Shown here: piece by piece, positions 1-7,947 of the stretch | How the letters are laid out: every line of letters starts with the position of its first letter | How positions within the stretch are numbered: position 1 is the stretch's first letter | Made by a program: the position numbers and the translations under genes | Source: Arcobacter cryaerophilus gv. crypticus | GTDB taxonomy: Bacteria; Campylobacterota; Campylobacteria; Campylobacterales; Arcobacteraceae | Assembly: GCF_002993025.1 (NCBI RefSeq) | Contig: NZ_NXGI01000002.1 | Span: 62,001-126,000, forward strand | Length of the DNA stretch: 64,000 bases | Direction: 5' to 3' | The notes under the pieces: model-generated | The model's input: only the letters and a program-made list of their open reading frames with translations | Told to the model about the DNA's origin: nothing | Database searches by the model: none

Positions 1-906
1 ATTGCTTCAAGCTCTATCTCTTTTGATATTGAAAATATTGTAAATATTATTATAAATTCAAAAGGTAAGCTTATTGTTACAGGAGTTGGAAAATCTGGAC
101 TAGTTGGCGCAAAAATTGCAGCAACACTAGCAAGTACTGGAACTAGTTCATTTTTTCTTCACCCAACAGAAGCTATGCATGGAGATTTAGGAATGATAGG
201 AAAAGAAGATATTGTTCTTGCAATTTCTTATAGTGGAGAGAGTGAAGAACTTATCCAAATTCTTCCTCATATAAAAAGATTTAATATTCCATTAATTGCA
301 ATGGCAAAAGATAAAAACTCAACTTTAGCAAAATATTCAGATTATTTTATAAATATTAATGTAGAAAAAGAGGCTTGTCCACTTGATACTGCTCCAACAT
401 CATCTACAACATTAACAATGGCAATGGGTGATGCACTTGCTGTTTGTTTGATGAAAAAAAGAGATTTTAAAAAAGAAGATTTCGCATCTTTCCATCCTGG
501 TGGAAGTTTAGGGAAAAAACTATTTGTAAAGTTAGATGACCTTTTAAGAAAAGAGAATCTTCCTATTGTTTCACGTGAAACAAAATTAAAAGATGCAATA
601 ATTGTTATGAGTGAAGGGCGACTAGGTTCAGTAATTATTGAAGATGAGAATAAAAAAGTAATTGGTGTTTTAAGTGATGGAGATTTAAGAAGAGCTTTGA
701 TGAAAGATGGTTTTTCTATAGATTGTAGTGTTGAAACTATTGCAACTTTAAATCCAAGAACATTTGATGATGAAAACCTTTTGGCAAGTGATGCTTTACA
801 GATTATTGAGAATTATAAAATTCAACTTCTTATAATTACAAATAAAAATAGAGAGCTTAAAGGCTTATTACATATTCACGACCTAATAGAGGCAGGTATA
901 AAATGA
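1..906 (+). CDS. kdsD: Arabinose-5-phosphate isomerase, KpsF/GutQ family (5' end missing)
   Basis: The reading frame is open from the first base, so the N-terminus lies outside the window. The enzyme interconverts ribulose-5-phosphate and arabinose-5-phosphate, the first step towards the Kdo sugar of the lipopolysaccharide core. The visible part holds the SIS sugar-phosphate fold (VTGVGKSGLVG, then the phosphate-binding SYSGESEEL), followed by two CBS domains in the last 120 or so residues (near GSVIIEDENKKVIGVLSDGDLR). The stop overlaps the rluB start as ATGA, so the two are translationally coupled. The family is clear; physiological role as KdsD rather than GutQ is inferred. Confidence 0.93.
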   Translation: MASSSISFDIENIVNIIINSKGKLIVTGVGKSGLVGAKIAATLASTGTSSFFLHPTEAMHGDLGMIGKEDIVLAISYSGESEELIQILPHIKRFNIPLIAMAKDKNSTLAKYSDYFININVEKEACPLDTAPTSSTTLTMAMGDALAVCLMKKRDFKKEDFASFHPGGSLGKKLFVKLDDLLRKENLPIVSRETKLKDAIIVMSEGRLGSVIIEDENKKVIGVLSDGDLRRALMKDGFSIDCSVETIATLNPRTFDDENLLASDALQIIENYKIQLLIITNKNRELKGLLHIHDLIEAGIK

Positions 907-1751
907 AAAACGAAACAAGAAAAGAACAAAAAAAAGATATAAAAAAACCAGAAGTAAGAACAAGAGCTGTTGAAGAGTTGAGATTAAACAAATTTATATC
1001 TCATAATAGCAATTACTCAAGAAGAGAAGCAGATGCTTTAATAGCTGAGGGAAAAGTAAAGGTTAACAATCGAGTTATTACAGATTTAGCTACAAAAGTA
1101 AAAGTAAGTGATAAAGTTGAAATTGGTAAAAAAATTATCAAAGAAGACAAAGAGAGAATGTACACTGTAATAGTTTATAATAAGCCAAAAGGTGAATTAG
1201 TAACAAAAAGTGACCCACAAGGTAGAAATACTATTTATGATGGCTTAGAGAGCAAGTATAAGCATTTTATGAGTGTAGGGCGACTTGACTATGCAAGTGA
1301 AGGACTTTTGCTTTTAAGCGATAGCGTAAATGTAGTAAACTCTTTAATGCATTCAAATCTTGAGAGAGTTTATAAAGTAAAAGTAAGTGGTCCAATAGCT
1401 CCAAAAATTGAAATGGCAATGCAAAGAGGATTAGAAATAGAGGATGCTACAAAAGGTGCATATAAAAAAACAAAGATAAAATCAATGAATTTTGCTCCAT
1501 TTTTAGCATATGATATTCAAACAAATGGAGAGAAGATTTCTAAACTAAAAGTAGTAATTAGTGAAGGTAAAAATAGAGAACTAAGAAGATTTTTTGGCTA
1601 TTTTGGACTTGATGTTATGGATTTAAAAAGAGTTGAATATGGTGGAGTTAGTTTAAATAATCTACCAACTGGAAAATCAAGATTTCTTACAAAAGAAGAG
1701 TACAAAAATTTACGAATCTTTTTAAATGAAGAAGATGATAGACTTAGCTAA
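903..1751 (+). CDS. rluB: 23S rRNA pseudouridine synthase, RsuA/RluB family
   Basis: Site-specific pseudouridine synthase acting on ribosomal RNA. After a lysine-rich N-terminal tail of about 25 residues comes an S4 RNA-binding domain (residues about 27-75, LNKFISHNSNYSRREADALI). The catalytic domain has the family motif VGRLDYASEGLLLL, with the nucleophilic aspartate at residue 129. The C-terminus (EGKNRELRRFFGYFGL) is characteristic of the RluB/RsuA branch. Length (282) is normal. The start overlaps the kdsD stop (ATGA), and the 3' end overlaps the next gene by about 26 bases. The choice of RluB over RluE or RsuA rests on family habit in Campylobacterota. Confidence 0.9.
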   Translation: MKNETRKEQKKDIKKPEVRTRAVEELRLNKFISHNSNYSRREADALIAEGKVKVNNRVITDLATKVKVSDKVEIGKKIIKEDKERMYTVIVYNKPKGELVTKSDPQGRNTIYDGLESKYKHFMSVGRLDYASEGLLLLSDSVNVVNSLMHSNLERVYKVKVSGPIAPKIEMAMQRGLEIEDATKGAYKKTKIKSMNFAPFLAYDIQTNGEKISKLKVVISEGKNRELRRFFGYFGLDVMDLKRVEYGGVSLNNLPTGKSRFLTKEEYKNLRIFLNEEDDRLS

Positions 1752-2919
1752 TAAATATAGACCAACAACACTTGATAGTTTTGTTGGTCAATCTCATATT
1801 ATAAGTAAAGAGAAAGCTCTTTATAAATTAATAAAACAAAAAGATATCCCACACTTATTTTTTTATGGAAAACCTGGAACTGGGAAAACTACTTTAGCAA
1901 AAATTATAGCTCGTGAGATAAGTAGCGATTATCACTATTTTAATGCAACAACATTTAAAATCGAAGATTTAAGAAAGGTATTTGACAGATACAAAAATAG
2001 CTTTATTAAACCTTTAATATTTATAGATGAAGTTCATAGACTTTCAAAAAATCAGCAAGAAGTTCTTCTCCCAATTATGGAAAATTATGATGCTACAATT
2101 ATTGGAGCAAGTACAGAAAATCCATTTTTTACTCTTACAAATGCAATAAGATCAAGATCATTTTTATATGAATTTTTACCATTTTCGTGTGATGAAATGG
2201 AGAGAATATTAAATATAGTTTTAAAAGATATTGATATAACTTTATCAAATGAAGTTAAAGACTACTTGATATATTCAAGCTCTGGAGATGCTAGAGCGAT
2301 GCTTACTTTATTGAATTTTTCATATAAAGCAAATCAAGAGATTGCTCTAGCTACTTTAAAGGAGTTAAGAGCAAATGTTATAGGAGATGGTGTTAGTTCT
2401 AGTAGTTCACACTATGATTTAGCAAGTGCAATGATTAAATCTTTAAGAGGTTCAAATGTTGATGCTGCTTTATACTATCTGGCAAGATTAATAGATGGTG
2501 GAGAGAGTGTTGATTTTATAACTAGAAGATTTGTAATATTTGCAAGTGAAGATATAGGAAATGCAAATCCAAATGCTTTAAATCTTGCAAGTAGTACAAT
2601 GCAAGCTTGTAACAAAATAGGCTATCCAGAATCAAGAATTATATTGGCTCAGTGTGCTATTTATTTAGCTTCAAGTCCAAAATCAAATAGTGCATATAAA
2701 GGAATTAATAAAGCTCTTGAGCAGATACAAAATGGCAAAATTCTTGATATTCCAAAACACTTGGATAGTCAACATATTGGTTATCTTTATCCCCATGATT
2801 TTGGTGGATATGTAGAACAAGAGTATTTAAAAGAGGGTTTAAAACTTTATAATTCTCTTGATATTGGATTTGAAAAAACTTTAAGTGAGTGGATTAAAAA
2901 AATTAAGAATGAAAAGTAA
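1726..2919 (+). CDS. rarA: Replication-associated recombination protein A (AAA+ ATPase)
   Basis: RarA/MgsA AAA+ ATPase, related to clamp-loader subunits, which acts at stalled replication forks. The start KYRPTTLDSFVGQSHI, Walker A GKPGTGKT near residue 48, Walker B FIDEVHRL and sensor STENPFF fit the family. The C-terminal half (SEDIGNANPNALNLA, SPKSNSAYKG, PHDFGGYVEQEYL) is the RarA-specific tetramerisation region. Two in-frame ATGs (1726 and 1735) lie in the rluB 3' end and neither has a clear ribosome binding site, so the exact start is uncertain. Confidence 0.93.
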   Translation: MKKMIDLANKYRPTTLDSFVGQSHIISKEKALYKLIKQKDIPHLFFYGKPGTGKTTLAKIIAREISSDYHYFNATTFKIEDLRKVFDRYKNSFIKPLIFIDEVHRLSKNQQEVLLPIMENYDATIIGASTENPFFTLTNAIRSRSFLYEFLPFSCDEMERILNIVLKDIDITLSNEVKDYLIYSSSGDARAMLTLLNFSYKANQEIALATLKELRANVIGDGVSSSSSHYDLASAMIKSLRGSNVDAALYYLARLIDGGESVDFITRRFVIFASEDIGNANPNALNLASSTMQACNKIGYPESRIILAQCAIYLASSPKSNSAYKGINKALEQIQNGKILDIPKHLDSQHIGYLYPHDFGGYVEQEYLKEGLKLYNSLDIGFEKTLSEWIKKIKNEK

Positions 2920-2993
2920 AAATATAGATATATTTTCATTTTAATATTTGTTAATTTTGATAGAATGAAATTTAATATATTAGGAGAAATTAT

Positions 2994-3506
2994 ATGGAAT
3001 ATTACACTTGGATTTTGAGTTTGCATATTATTGCAGTTTTATCTTGGATGGCGATGCTATTTTATCTTCCTAGGCTTTTTGTATATCATGTTGAAAATAG
3101 CCATAAAAAAGAGTTTGTTGAAGTTGTGAAAATACAAGAGATGAAAATATATAGGTATATAGGTCATCCAGCTATGTGGATAACTATTTTAAGTGGAATT
3201 AGTATGATAGTTTTAAATCCAGCACTTCTAAGTCAAAATTGGATGATTGCAAAGCTATTTATGTTATCACTTTTGATAGCTTACTCTTTCTCCTTAGATT
3301 ATTATAGAAAGCAACTAGAAAATAATAGTTGCAAAAGAAGTGGAAAATTCTTTAGAATGTACAATGAACAGCCAACACTTTTAGCTATTTTAATTGTTAC
3401 TTATGTAGTTACAAAAAGTTTTTCGATTCTTTTTACAGTAATCATAGTTTTATTATTTGCATTTATATCATATATGATTATGAAACCAAAAAAGGTGAAA
3501 AATTAA
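2994..3506 (+). CDS. hemJ: Protoporphyrinogen IX oxidase HemJ (UPF0093 membrane protein)
   Basis: Four-helix membrane protein of 170 residues that oxidises protoporphyrinogen IX to protoporphyrin IX in haem synthesis, the bacterial alternative to HemG/HemY. The N-terminal LHIIAVLSWMAMLFYLPRLFVYH carries the conserved histidines and the WMA..FYLPR signature. A second histidine-containing helix (GHPAMWITILSG) and two further membrane helices follow. AGGAG lies 7-8 bases before the ATG. The next gene starts one base after the stop, so the two are probably co-transcribed. Confidence 0.92.
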   Translation: MEYYTWILSLHIIAVLSWMAMLFYLPRLFVYHVENSHKKEFVEVVKIQEMKIYRYIGHPAMWITILSGISMIVLNPALLSQNWMIAKLFMLSLLIAYSFSLDYYRKQLENNSCKRSGKFFRMYNEQPTLLAILIVTYVVTKSFSILFTVIIVLLFAFISYMIMKPKKVKN

Positions 3507-3507
3507 G

Positions 3508-4911
3508 ATGAATTTTGAAAAATATTACCTATTAGATACAAATATATTACTTGAAGATGCTAGAAATATCTTTAAAATAAGTGATGGTGCAAAAAACTTA
3601 ATAATCTTAAGTGAAACAGTTTTAGATGAACTAGACTCTAAAAAAAGTGGATATGATGAGATAAATTTTCAAGCAAGAGAGTTTGCAAGAATTCTAGAAA
3701 ACTCTGAAATTTTAAGTTCAAATAAATATGAAGATTTTAAGATAATTAGATTAAAACTTATAAATCAAGATGAAACAATAGTTGATATTATCTCTAAAGA
3801 TGAATACTCTATAAATAGTAAAAATATATCTTTAAATATTTTGAATGATAGAAAAATACTTGAAGTTGCAAAGTTTGCACAAATATACTATAGCAAAGAT
3901 ATAATATTTGTCTCTATGGATATTATGGCAAGAACAAGAGCTATATCTCTTGATATAAAAAGTGTAGCACTTCATGGTAAAGATAGTGATAAATTTAATT
4001 TTGACTTCATTAAAAACATTGAAATAAACTTCGAAGACTTAGAGGATTTGGATAATCAAGATATAATCAAGTTTGATAAAGAATATAAAGTTTCTGATTT
4101 TTCATATTGTCTAAAAGTTAAGCACTCAGATCAAATTATTTTAGCTTCAATTCAAAATAATAGAATAAAAATTCTTGATGAAGAAGAGATAAGAAATCAA
4201 ATAATTACTCCTTTAAATAAAGAGCAACTATTTTTCTCAAATGCTATAATAAATCATTTTTATAATGTTTTAATAGTTGAAGCTAAAGCTGGAAGTGGAA
4301 AAACACTTTTAGCTTTAAGCGGTGCGTTAAAACTTGTAAAGCAGAAACATTTTCAAAAAATTATATATATTAGAAACTCTATTGAATCTTTAGATAAAGG
4401 TGAAGATGTTGGTTATTTACCAGGACTTGAAGAGAAATTTAGAATATATAATCATCCGCTTATGGATAGTTTAGAGTATATTATACGAACTGAACACAAA
4501 AGAAGAAGAAGTAAAAGAGATGATGTTTCATATACTTCACTTGAAGATAGTGAAATAAGTTCAAGAGTTGAGCAGATGATTTCAAATTATGGTATTGAAA
4601 CTATGTGGGTTGGTGAGATGAGAGGAAGAACACTTTCAAACTCATTTATTATAATTGATGAAGCACAAAATATGTCAAATAAAACAATGCAAATGGTACT
4701 TTCTAGAATTGATAATAGCTGTAAAGTTGTAATTCTTGGCTCAAATAAACAAATTGATAATTTCTATGTAAACAGATATACAAATGCCCTAACAACTCTT
4801 TTAAAATCTACTCAAAATGATAATAATCTTGTAAATATTTTTGCAATTAAGCTTGAAAAAGTTTTAAGAGGACCTATTACAGAGTGGGCTGAGAATATTT
4901 TTAGCAAATAA
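3508..4911 (+). CDS. PIN-PhoH family ATPase/ribonuclease-like protein
   Basis: The N-terminal PIN nuclease-like domain (residues about 5-150) opens with YYLLDTNILLEDARN and has acidic residues spaced as in PIN folds. The C-terminal PhoH ATPase domain has Walker A AKAGSGKT at 259-266 and Walker B IIIDEAQN (aspartate 384). This is the PIN-PhoH (PhoH2/YlaK) architecture. PhoH2 proteins elsewhere are RNA helicase/RNases, but the cellular role in this lineage is not established. The length (467) fits. It starts one base after the hemJ stop. Confidence 0.88.
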   Translation: MNFEKYYLLDTNILLEDARNIFKISDGAKNLIILSETVLDELDSKKSGYDEINFQAREFARILENSEILSSNKYEDFKIIRLKLINQDETIVDIISKDEYSINSKNISLNILNDRKILEVAKFAQIYYSKDIIFVSMDIMARTRAISLDIKSVALHGKDSDKFNFDFIKNIEINFEDLEDLDNQDIIKFDKEYKVSDFSYCLKVKHSDQIILASIQNNRIKILDEEEIRNQIITPLNKEQLFFSNAIINHFYNVLIVEAKAGSGKTLLALSGALKLVKQKHFQKIIYIRNSIESLDKGEDVGYLPGLEEKFRIYNHPLMDSLEYIIRTEHKRRRSKRDDVSYTSLEDSEISSRVEQMISNYGIETMWVGEMRGRTLSNSFIIIDEAQNMSNKTMQMVLSRIDNSCKVVILGSNKQIDNFYVNRYTNALTTLLKSTQNDNNLVNIFAIKLEKVLRGPITEWAENIFSK

Positions 4912-4943
4912 ATATTTATTTATAAATAATTTATAAAATGTGT

Positions 4944-4949
4944 TATAAT
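4944..4949 (+). promoter_or_regulatory. Promoter -10 element for the Phd-like gene
   Basis: A perfect TATAAT lies in the AT-rich gap after the PhoH gene, about 30 bases before the ATG at 4979, with AAAGGA as ribosome binding site near 4966. It suggests a dedicated transcript for this small gene. Based on sequence match only. Confidence 0.5.
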
Positions 4950-4978
4950 ACAAGTTATTTTATGTAAAGGATTACATT

Positions 4979-5380
4979 ATGTCTTTATTACAATACACAT
5001 CAGATGAGATGTTTTCGGCAACAGATTTAGTAAGAAAAAACAAATCTATTTTTGATAAGTTACAAAAAAAAGAGATAGAAAAAGCGATAATTCTTCGTGA
5101 TGGTAAACCATCTATAATGATGTTGGACTTCTCGGAGTATGAAAAACTAATGAAAGATTATTTGAATTTAAAAGCTGGAAATATTACAAATATAAACACA
5201 AAAACTATAAATGAAACAGTAGTTGAAGAAGAAATTATAAAAAGTGACTCAAAAATTAGTCAAGAAGATTATGAAGCTGCTATGAAAGATATTGAAAATA
5301 TAAGTTTTAGTTCAGATTTTAGTATTAAAGATGATGAACAAAAAGATCAACAACCACTAAAAGAGTTTTGGGAAAAATAA
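4979..5380 (+). CDS. Phd/YefM-like antitoxin or regulator, no adjacent toxin
   Basis: The N-terminal 60 residues (FSATDLVRKNKSIFDKL, then AIILRDGKPSIMMLDFSEYEKL) match the Phd/YefM antitoxin DNA-binding fold. The C-terminal half is a long acidic, probably disordered tail (VVEEEIIKSDSKISQ), longer than in usual antitoxins. No toxin gene lies next to it: upstream is phoH, downstream the convergent asparagine synthetase-like gene. It has its own promoter and a good ribosome binding site. It may be a stand-alone DNA-binding protein rather than half of a toxin-antitoxin pair. The parS-like site begins 4 bases after its stop. Confidence 0.65.
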   Translation: MSLLQYTSDEMFSATDLVRKNKSIFDKLQKKEIEKAIILRDGKPSIMMLDFSEYEKLMKDYLNLKAGNITNINTKTINETVVEEEIIKSDSKISQEDYEAAMKDIENISFSSDFSIKDDEQKDQQPLKEFWEK

Positions 5381-5383
5381 GGA

Positions 5384-5399
5384 TGTTTCACGGGAAACA
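5384..5399. promoter_or_regulatory. Candidate parS centromere site
   Basis: TGTTTCACGGGAAACA differs from the widely conserved bacterial parS consensus TGTTTCACGTGAAACA at a single central base. With the flanking bases it is an 18-bp palindrome with one mismatch. It sits in the 31-bp gap between two convergent genes, where a ParB site can be tolerated. A short terminator hairpin is the alternative, since the 7-bp arms could pair in RNA, but no good U-tract follows on the plus strand. Confidence 0.6.
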
Positions 5400-5411
5400 T
5401 TCTAAATAAAA

Positions 5412-7004
5412 TTAAAGATATACTTTTTTGTACCACAAAGAGAAAACAAAAAGTGAGTACAGATGCTGTTTAAATTTATTTGACCTAGCAAGTGTAAAAA
5501 TTTGTCTTAAATAATTTTCATTAAAAAATGCAGTTTGTCTATTTACTTCCAAAATAGTATCTAAAATAGAGCTTCCAAATTCCTCTTGAAGCCACTCATT
5601 AAAAGGGGAGTTAAATCCTTTTTTTGTTCTGTTTATAATTTGTTCAGGAATATATTTTGATGCAATTTTTTTAAGTAAGTATTTATTTGTATTACCCATT
5701 TTAATTGAACTTTCAACGCTAAAAACATATTTAAGTAAATCATTATCCAAAAATGGAGTGTGAATTTGTAGAGAGTTTGCTCTTGAAACTTTATAAACTT
5801 TTGTTAAAACAGGATTGGAAACCCAAAGTTTTAAATCAATATAACTCATATTATCAACAAAGTCTTGTTTTGGTGTTTCATTTTTAAATGTTGGAACTTT
5901 TACAAATAACTTTCTTTTTTGTATATCATTAAAAATCTCTCCAAAAGAGTTATATATATTTTGTTTTTTTACAACTCTTCTTAAATATTCACTCTCTTTT
6001 GTATTGTTTTGTAAAGCTGAAATTATTTCATTCAAAAAATCATTTTGTTCTTTTGATAAAGATTTTTCAAAATTATGATACTTTAAAAACTTTGCATAGT
6101 TGTCATATCCAAAAAAAAGCTCATCTGCTCCTTCTCCAGATAGAAGTGAATTTACACCAAAATCTTTAACATTTTTTAATAAAAAATTTAGTGGAACAGC
6201 AGCACTATCACCGTGAGGTTGATCAAAAAACTCTAAAGTATTATAAAAACTATCTATATAGTTCTTTTTATCAATTATTATTTCATGATGATTTGAGTTT
6301 ATATAATTTGAAGTAATTTTGGCATATGGAAGTTCACAATAGTTTTTGTATTCATTATAACCAATACTAAAAGTATCTATTTTTCTACCAGATATTTTTG
6401 TATAAATTGAAGATATAAGAGAGCTATCAACTCCACCACTTAAAAGTGTGCTAGGAGACGATATAAGCCTTTTTTCAATTGCGAAGTACAAAAGCTCTTC
6501 TAAGTCATTTAAAGCTATATTTTCATCGTTTATGGCTTTATATGTGTTTATTTTATAATACTTCTTTTTGATTAAATCTTTTTTTGGCTCAAAAATCAAA
6601 TATGAGCTATCTTCAAGCTTATAAATATCGCAGTAAAATGTATCTTCACCAAAAGTTGAGAAGTGCTGAATATACTTACTAAGAGCAATTTTATTTAATT
6701 TTGGCAAATTTGGAAGCTCTTTTAAAATATCTTTTATAGAAGTTGAAAATATAAAATTTTCATTTTTTATATAATAATAAAATGGAATATTTCCAAATCT
6801 ATCTCTTGAACAAAAGTAAAGATTTTTTATTTTATCATAAATACAAAAAGCAAAAATTCCATCAAGTTTTGATACAAAATCAAAAGAGTATTTTATATAT
6901 AAATCTTTTAAAGACTCCCCAATATTATTAACTATATACTCTTCTAATTTATATATTTCACCCTCAAAATATATAGTTAAATCTTCAAAATCATATTTTT
7001 TCAT
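5412..7004 (-). CDS. Asparagine synthetase (AsnB)-like protein lacking the N-terminal glutaminase cysteine
   Basis: The synthetase half is clear: PP-loop LLSGGVDSSLISS (pyrophosphate motif at residues 189-194), SGEGADELFFGY, and the late THTPFLDNDLL-type motif (seen as IHTPFLDNDLLKYVF). The N-terminal domain keeps SKLDGIFAFCIYDK and FCSRDRFGNIPFYYY of the class II amidotransferase fold. It starts inside that fold and lacks the Met-Cys-Gly start whose cysteine is the glutaminase nucleophile. A stop four codons upstream of the ATG rules out an N-terminal extension. It may use ammonia or another donor, or amidate another substrate. It lies 4 bases after the permease gene, so both are co-transcribed. 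Confidence 0.8.
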   Translation of the reverse strand: MKKYDFEDLTIYFEGEIYKLEEYIVNNIGESLKDLYIKYSFDFVSKLDGIFAFCIYDKIKNLYFCSRDRFGNIPFYYYIKNENFIFSTSIKDILKELPNLPKLNKIALSKYIQHFSTFGEDTFYCDIYKLEDSSYLIFEPKKDLIKKKYYKINTYKAINDENIALNDLEELLYFAIEKRLISSPSTLLSGGVDSSLISSIYTKISGRKIDTFSIGYNEYKNYCELPYAKITSNYINSNHHEIIIDKKNYIDSFYNTLEFFDQPHGDSAAVPLNFLLKNVKDFGVNSLLSGEGADELFFGYDNYAKFLKYHNFEKSLSKEQNDFLNEIISALQNNTKESEYLRRVVKKQNIYNSFGEIFNDIQKRKLFVKVPTFKNETPKQDFVDNMSYIDLKLWVSNPVLTKVYKVSRANSLQIHTPFLDNDLLKYVFSVESSIKMGNTNKYLLKKIASKYIPEQIINRTKKGFNSPFNEWLQEEFGSSILDTILEVNRQTAFFNENYLRQIFTLARSNKFKQHLYSLFVFSLWYKKVYL

Positions 7005-7008
7005 ATAT

Positions 7009-7923
7009 CTATGCTATAAAATAATCAATGATTTCAATATAAAAGTGAAGAATTGCTACGAAAATAGCACTAGAAACTAAAATAGTTGCAGCCACATCTG
7101 TTGGTTTTGTATTGTATATTACAGAAAAATTTACATTATTTACAGCAAGTGGCATCATAAGTTCCATTATTAGAATTGAAGCTACCATAGAGTTTAAATT
7201 TGTAAAACTAATAATGATTAAAATACCAATAATAGGTAAAAGTATATGTTTAACAAAACTTATTTGCAAAGATAATTTCCAAGGAATAGTTTTTATTTTT
7301 ACACTATAAAGATATGTCCCAAAGATTAATAATTGTAGCGTTAAAGATGTATATGCTCCCATTTCTAAAGCAAAATCAAACTCTTTTGGAATAGGAACTT
7401 CATAATAATTTACAGCCAAAGCTAAAAGTGCAAACCAAATTACTGGAATTTTAAATATAGATTTTAAAGATTGTTTGAAATTAAACTGTTCTCTTGCAAA
7501 AAAGTAGATTGATATTGTGTACATAAAAAAAATGTTTGCTATATTTATAATACTTGTATATGGAACACTTTGCTCTCCAAAAAGTGCAATACCAAGCGGA
7601 ATTCCTAGATTTCCAGTATTTCCAATCAAAGCTGTTGCTAAAAAGATATTTTCATCTGTTTTTGAAGAGAAAATAAATTTTGAGTAAAGAAGCATTAAAA
7701 GTAAAGTTGAAGCCATACAAAAAAGAAAAAATATTGGAGATAGTATAAACTCATAATTTATAGGCTCTTTTGTTAATCCCCAAAAAATCATAATTGGTTG
7801 AAGAAAATATAGAGATATTAAAACTAATGATTTTTCATCTATTTGAGTTTTTAACTTTTTTTTGGCAATAAAACCCAAAAAGATAAAAAAATATATTGGA
7901 AGAACTGATAGTAATGCTTCTAT
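7009..7923 (-). CDS. AEC (auxin efflux carrier) family permease, probable ATA start
   Basis: Membrane transporter with about ten helices (AEC/PIN-like family), showing the TALIGNTGNLGIPLGIALFG signature and a C-terminal VSSAIF helix. The first conventional start, TTG at 7878, falls inside the first helix. The frame upstream continues with EALLSVLPIYFFIFLGFIAKKK, the normal family N-terminus. It reaches an ATA codon at 7923-7921 with AAAGGA seven bases before it. No ATG, GTG or TTG exists between that and the in-frame stop at 7948. I therefore take ATA as the likely start. A TTG-initiated, shortened product is the alternative. The substrate is unknown. Confidence 0.78.
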   Translation of the reverse strand: MEALLSVLPIYFFIFLGFIAKKKLKTQIDEKSLVLISLYFLQPIMIFWGLTKEPINYEFILSPIFFLFCMASTLLLMLLYSKFIFSSKTDENIFLATALIGNTGNLGIPLGIALFGEQSVPYTSIINIANIFFMYTISIYFFAREQFNFKQSLKSIFKIPVIWFALLALAVNYYEVPIPKEFDFALEMGAYTSLTLQLLIFGTYLYSVKIKTIPWKLSLQISFVKHILLPIIGILIIISFTNLNSMVASILIMELMMPLAVNNVNFSVIYNTKPTDVAATILVSSAIFVAILHFYIEIIDYFIA

Positions 7924-7947
7924 TTTTTTATCCTTTTGTAACAGTTT

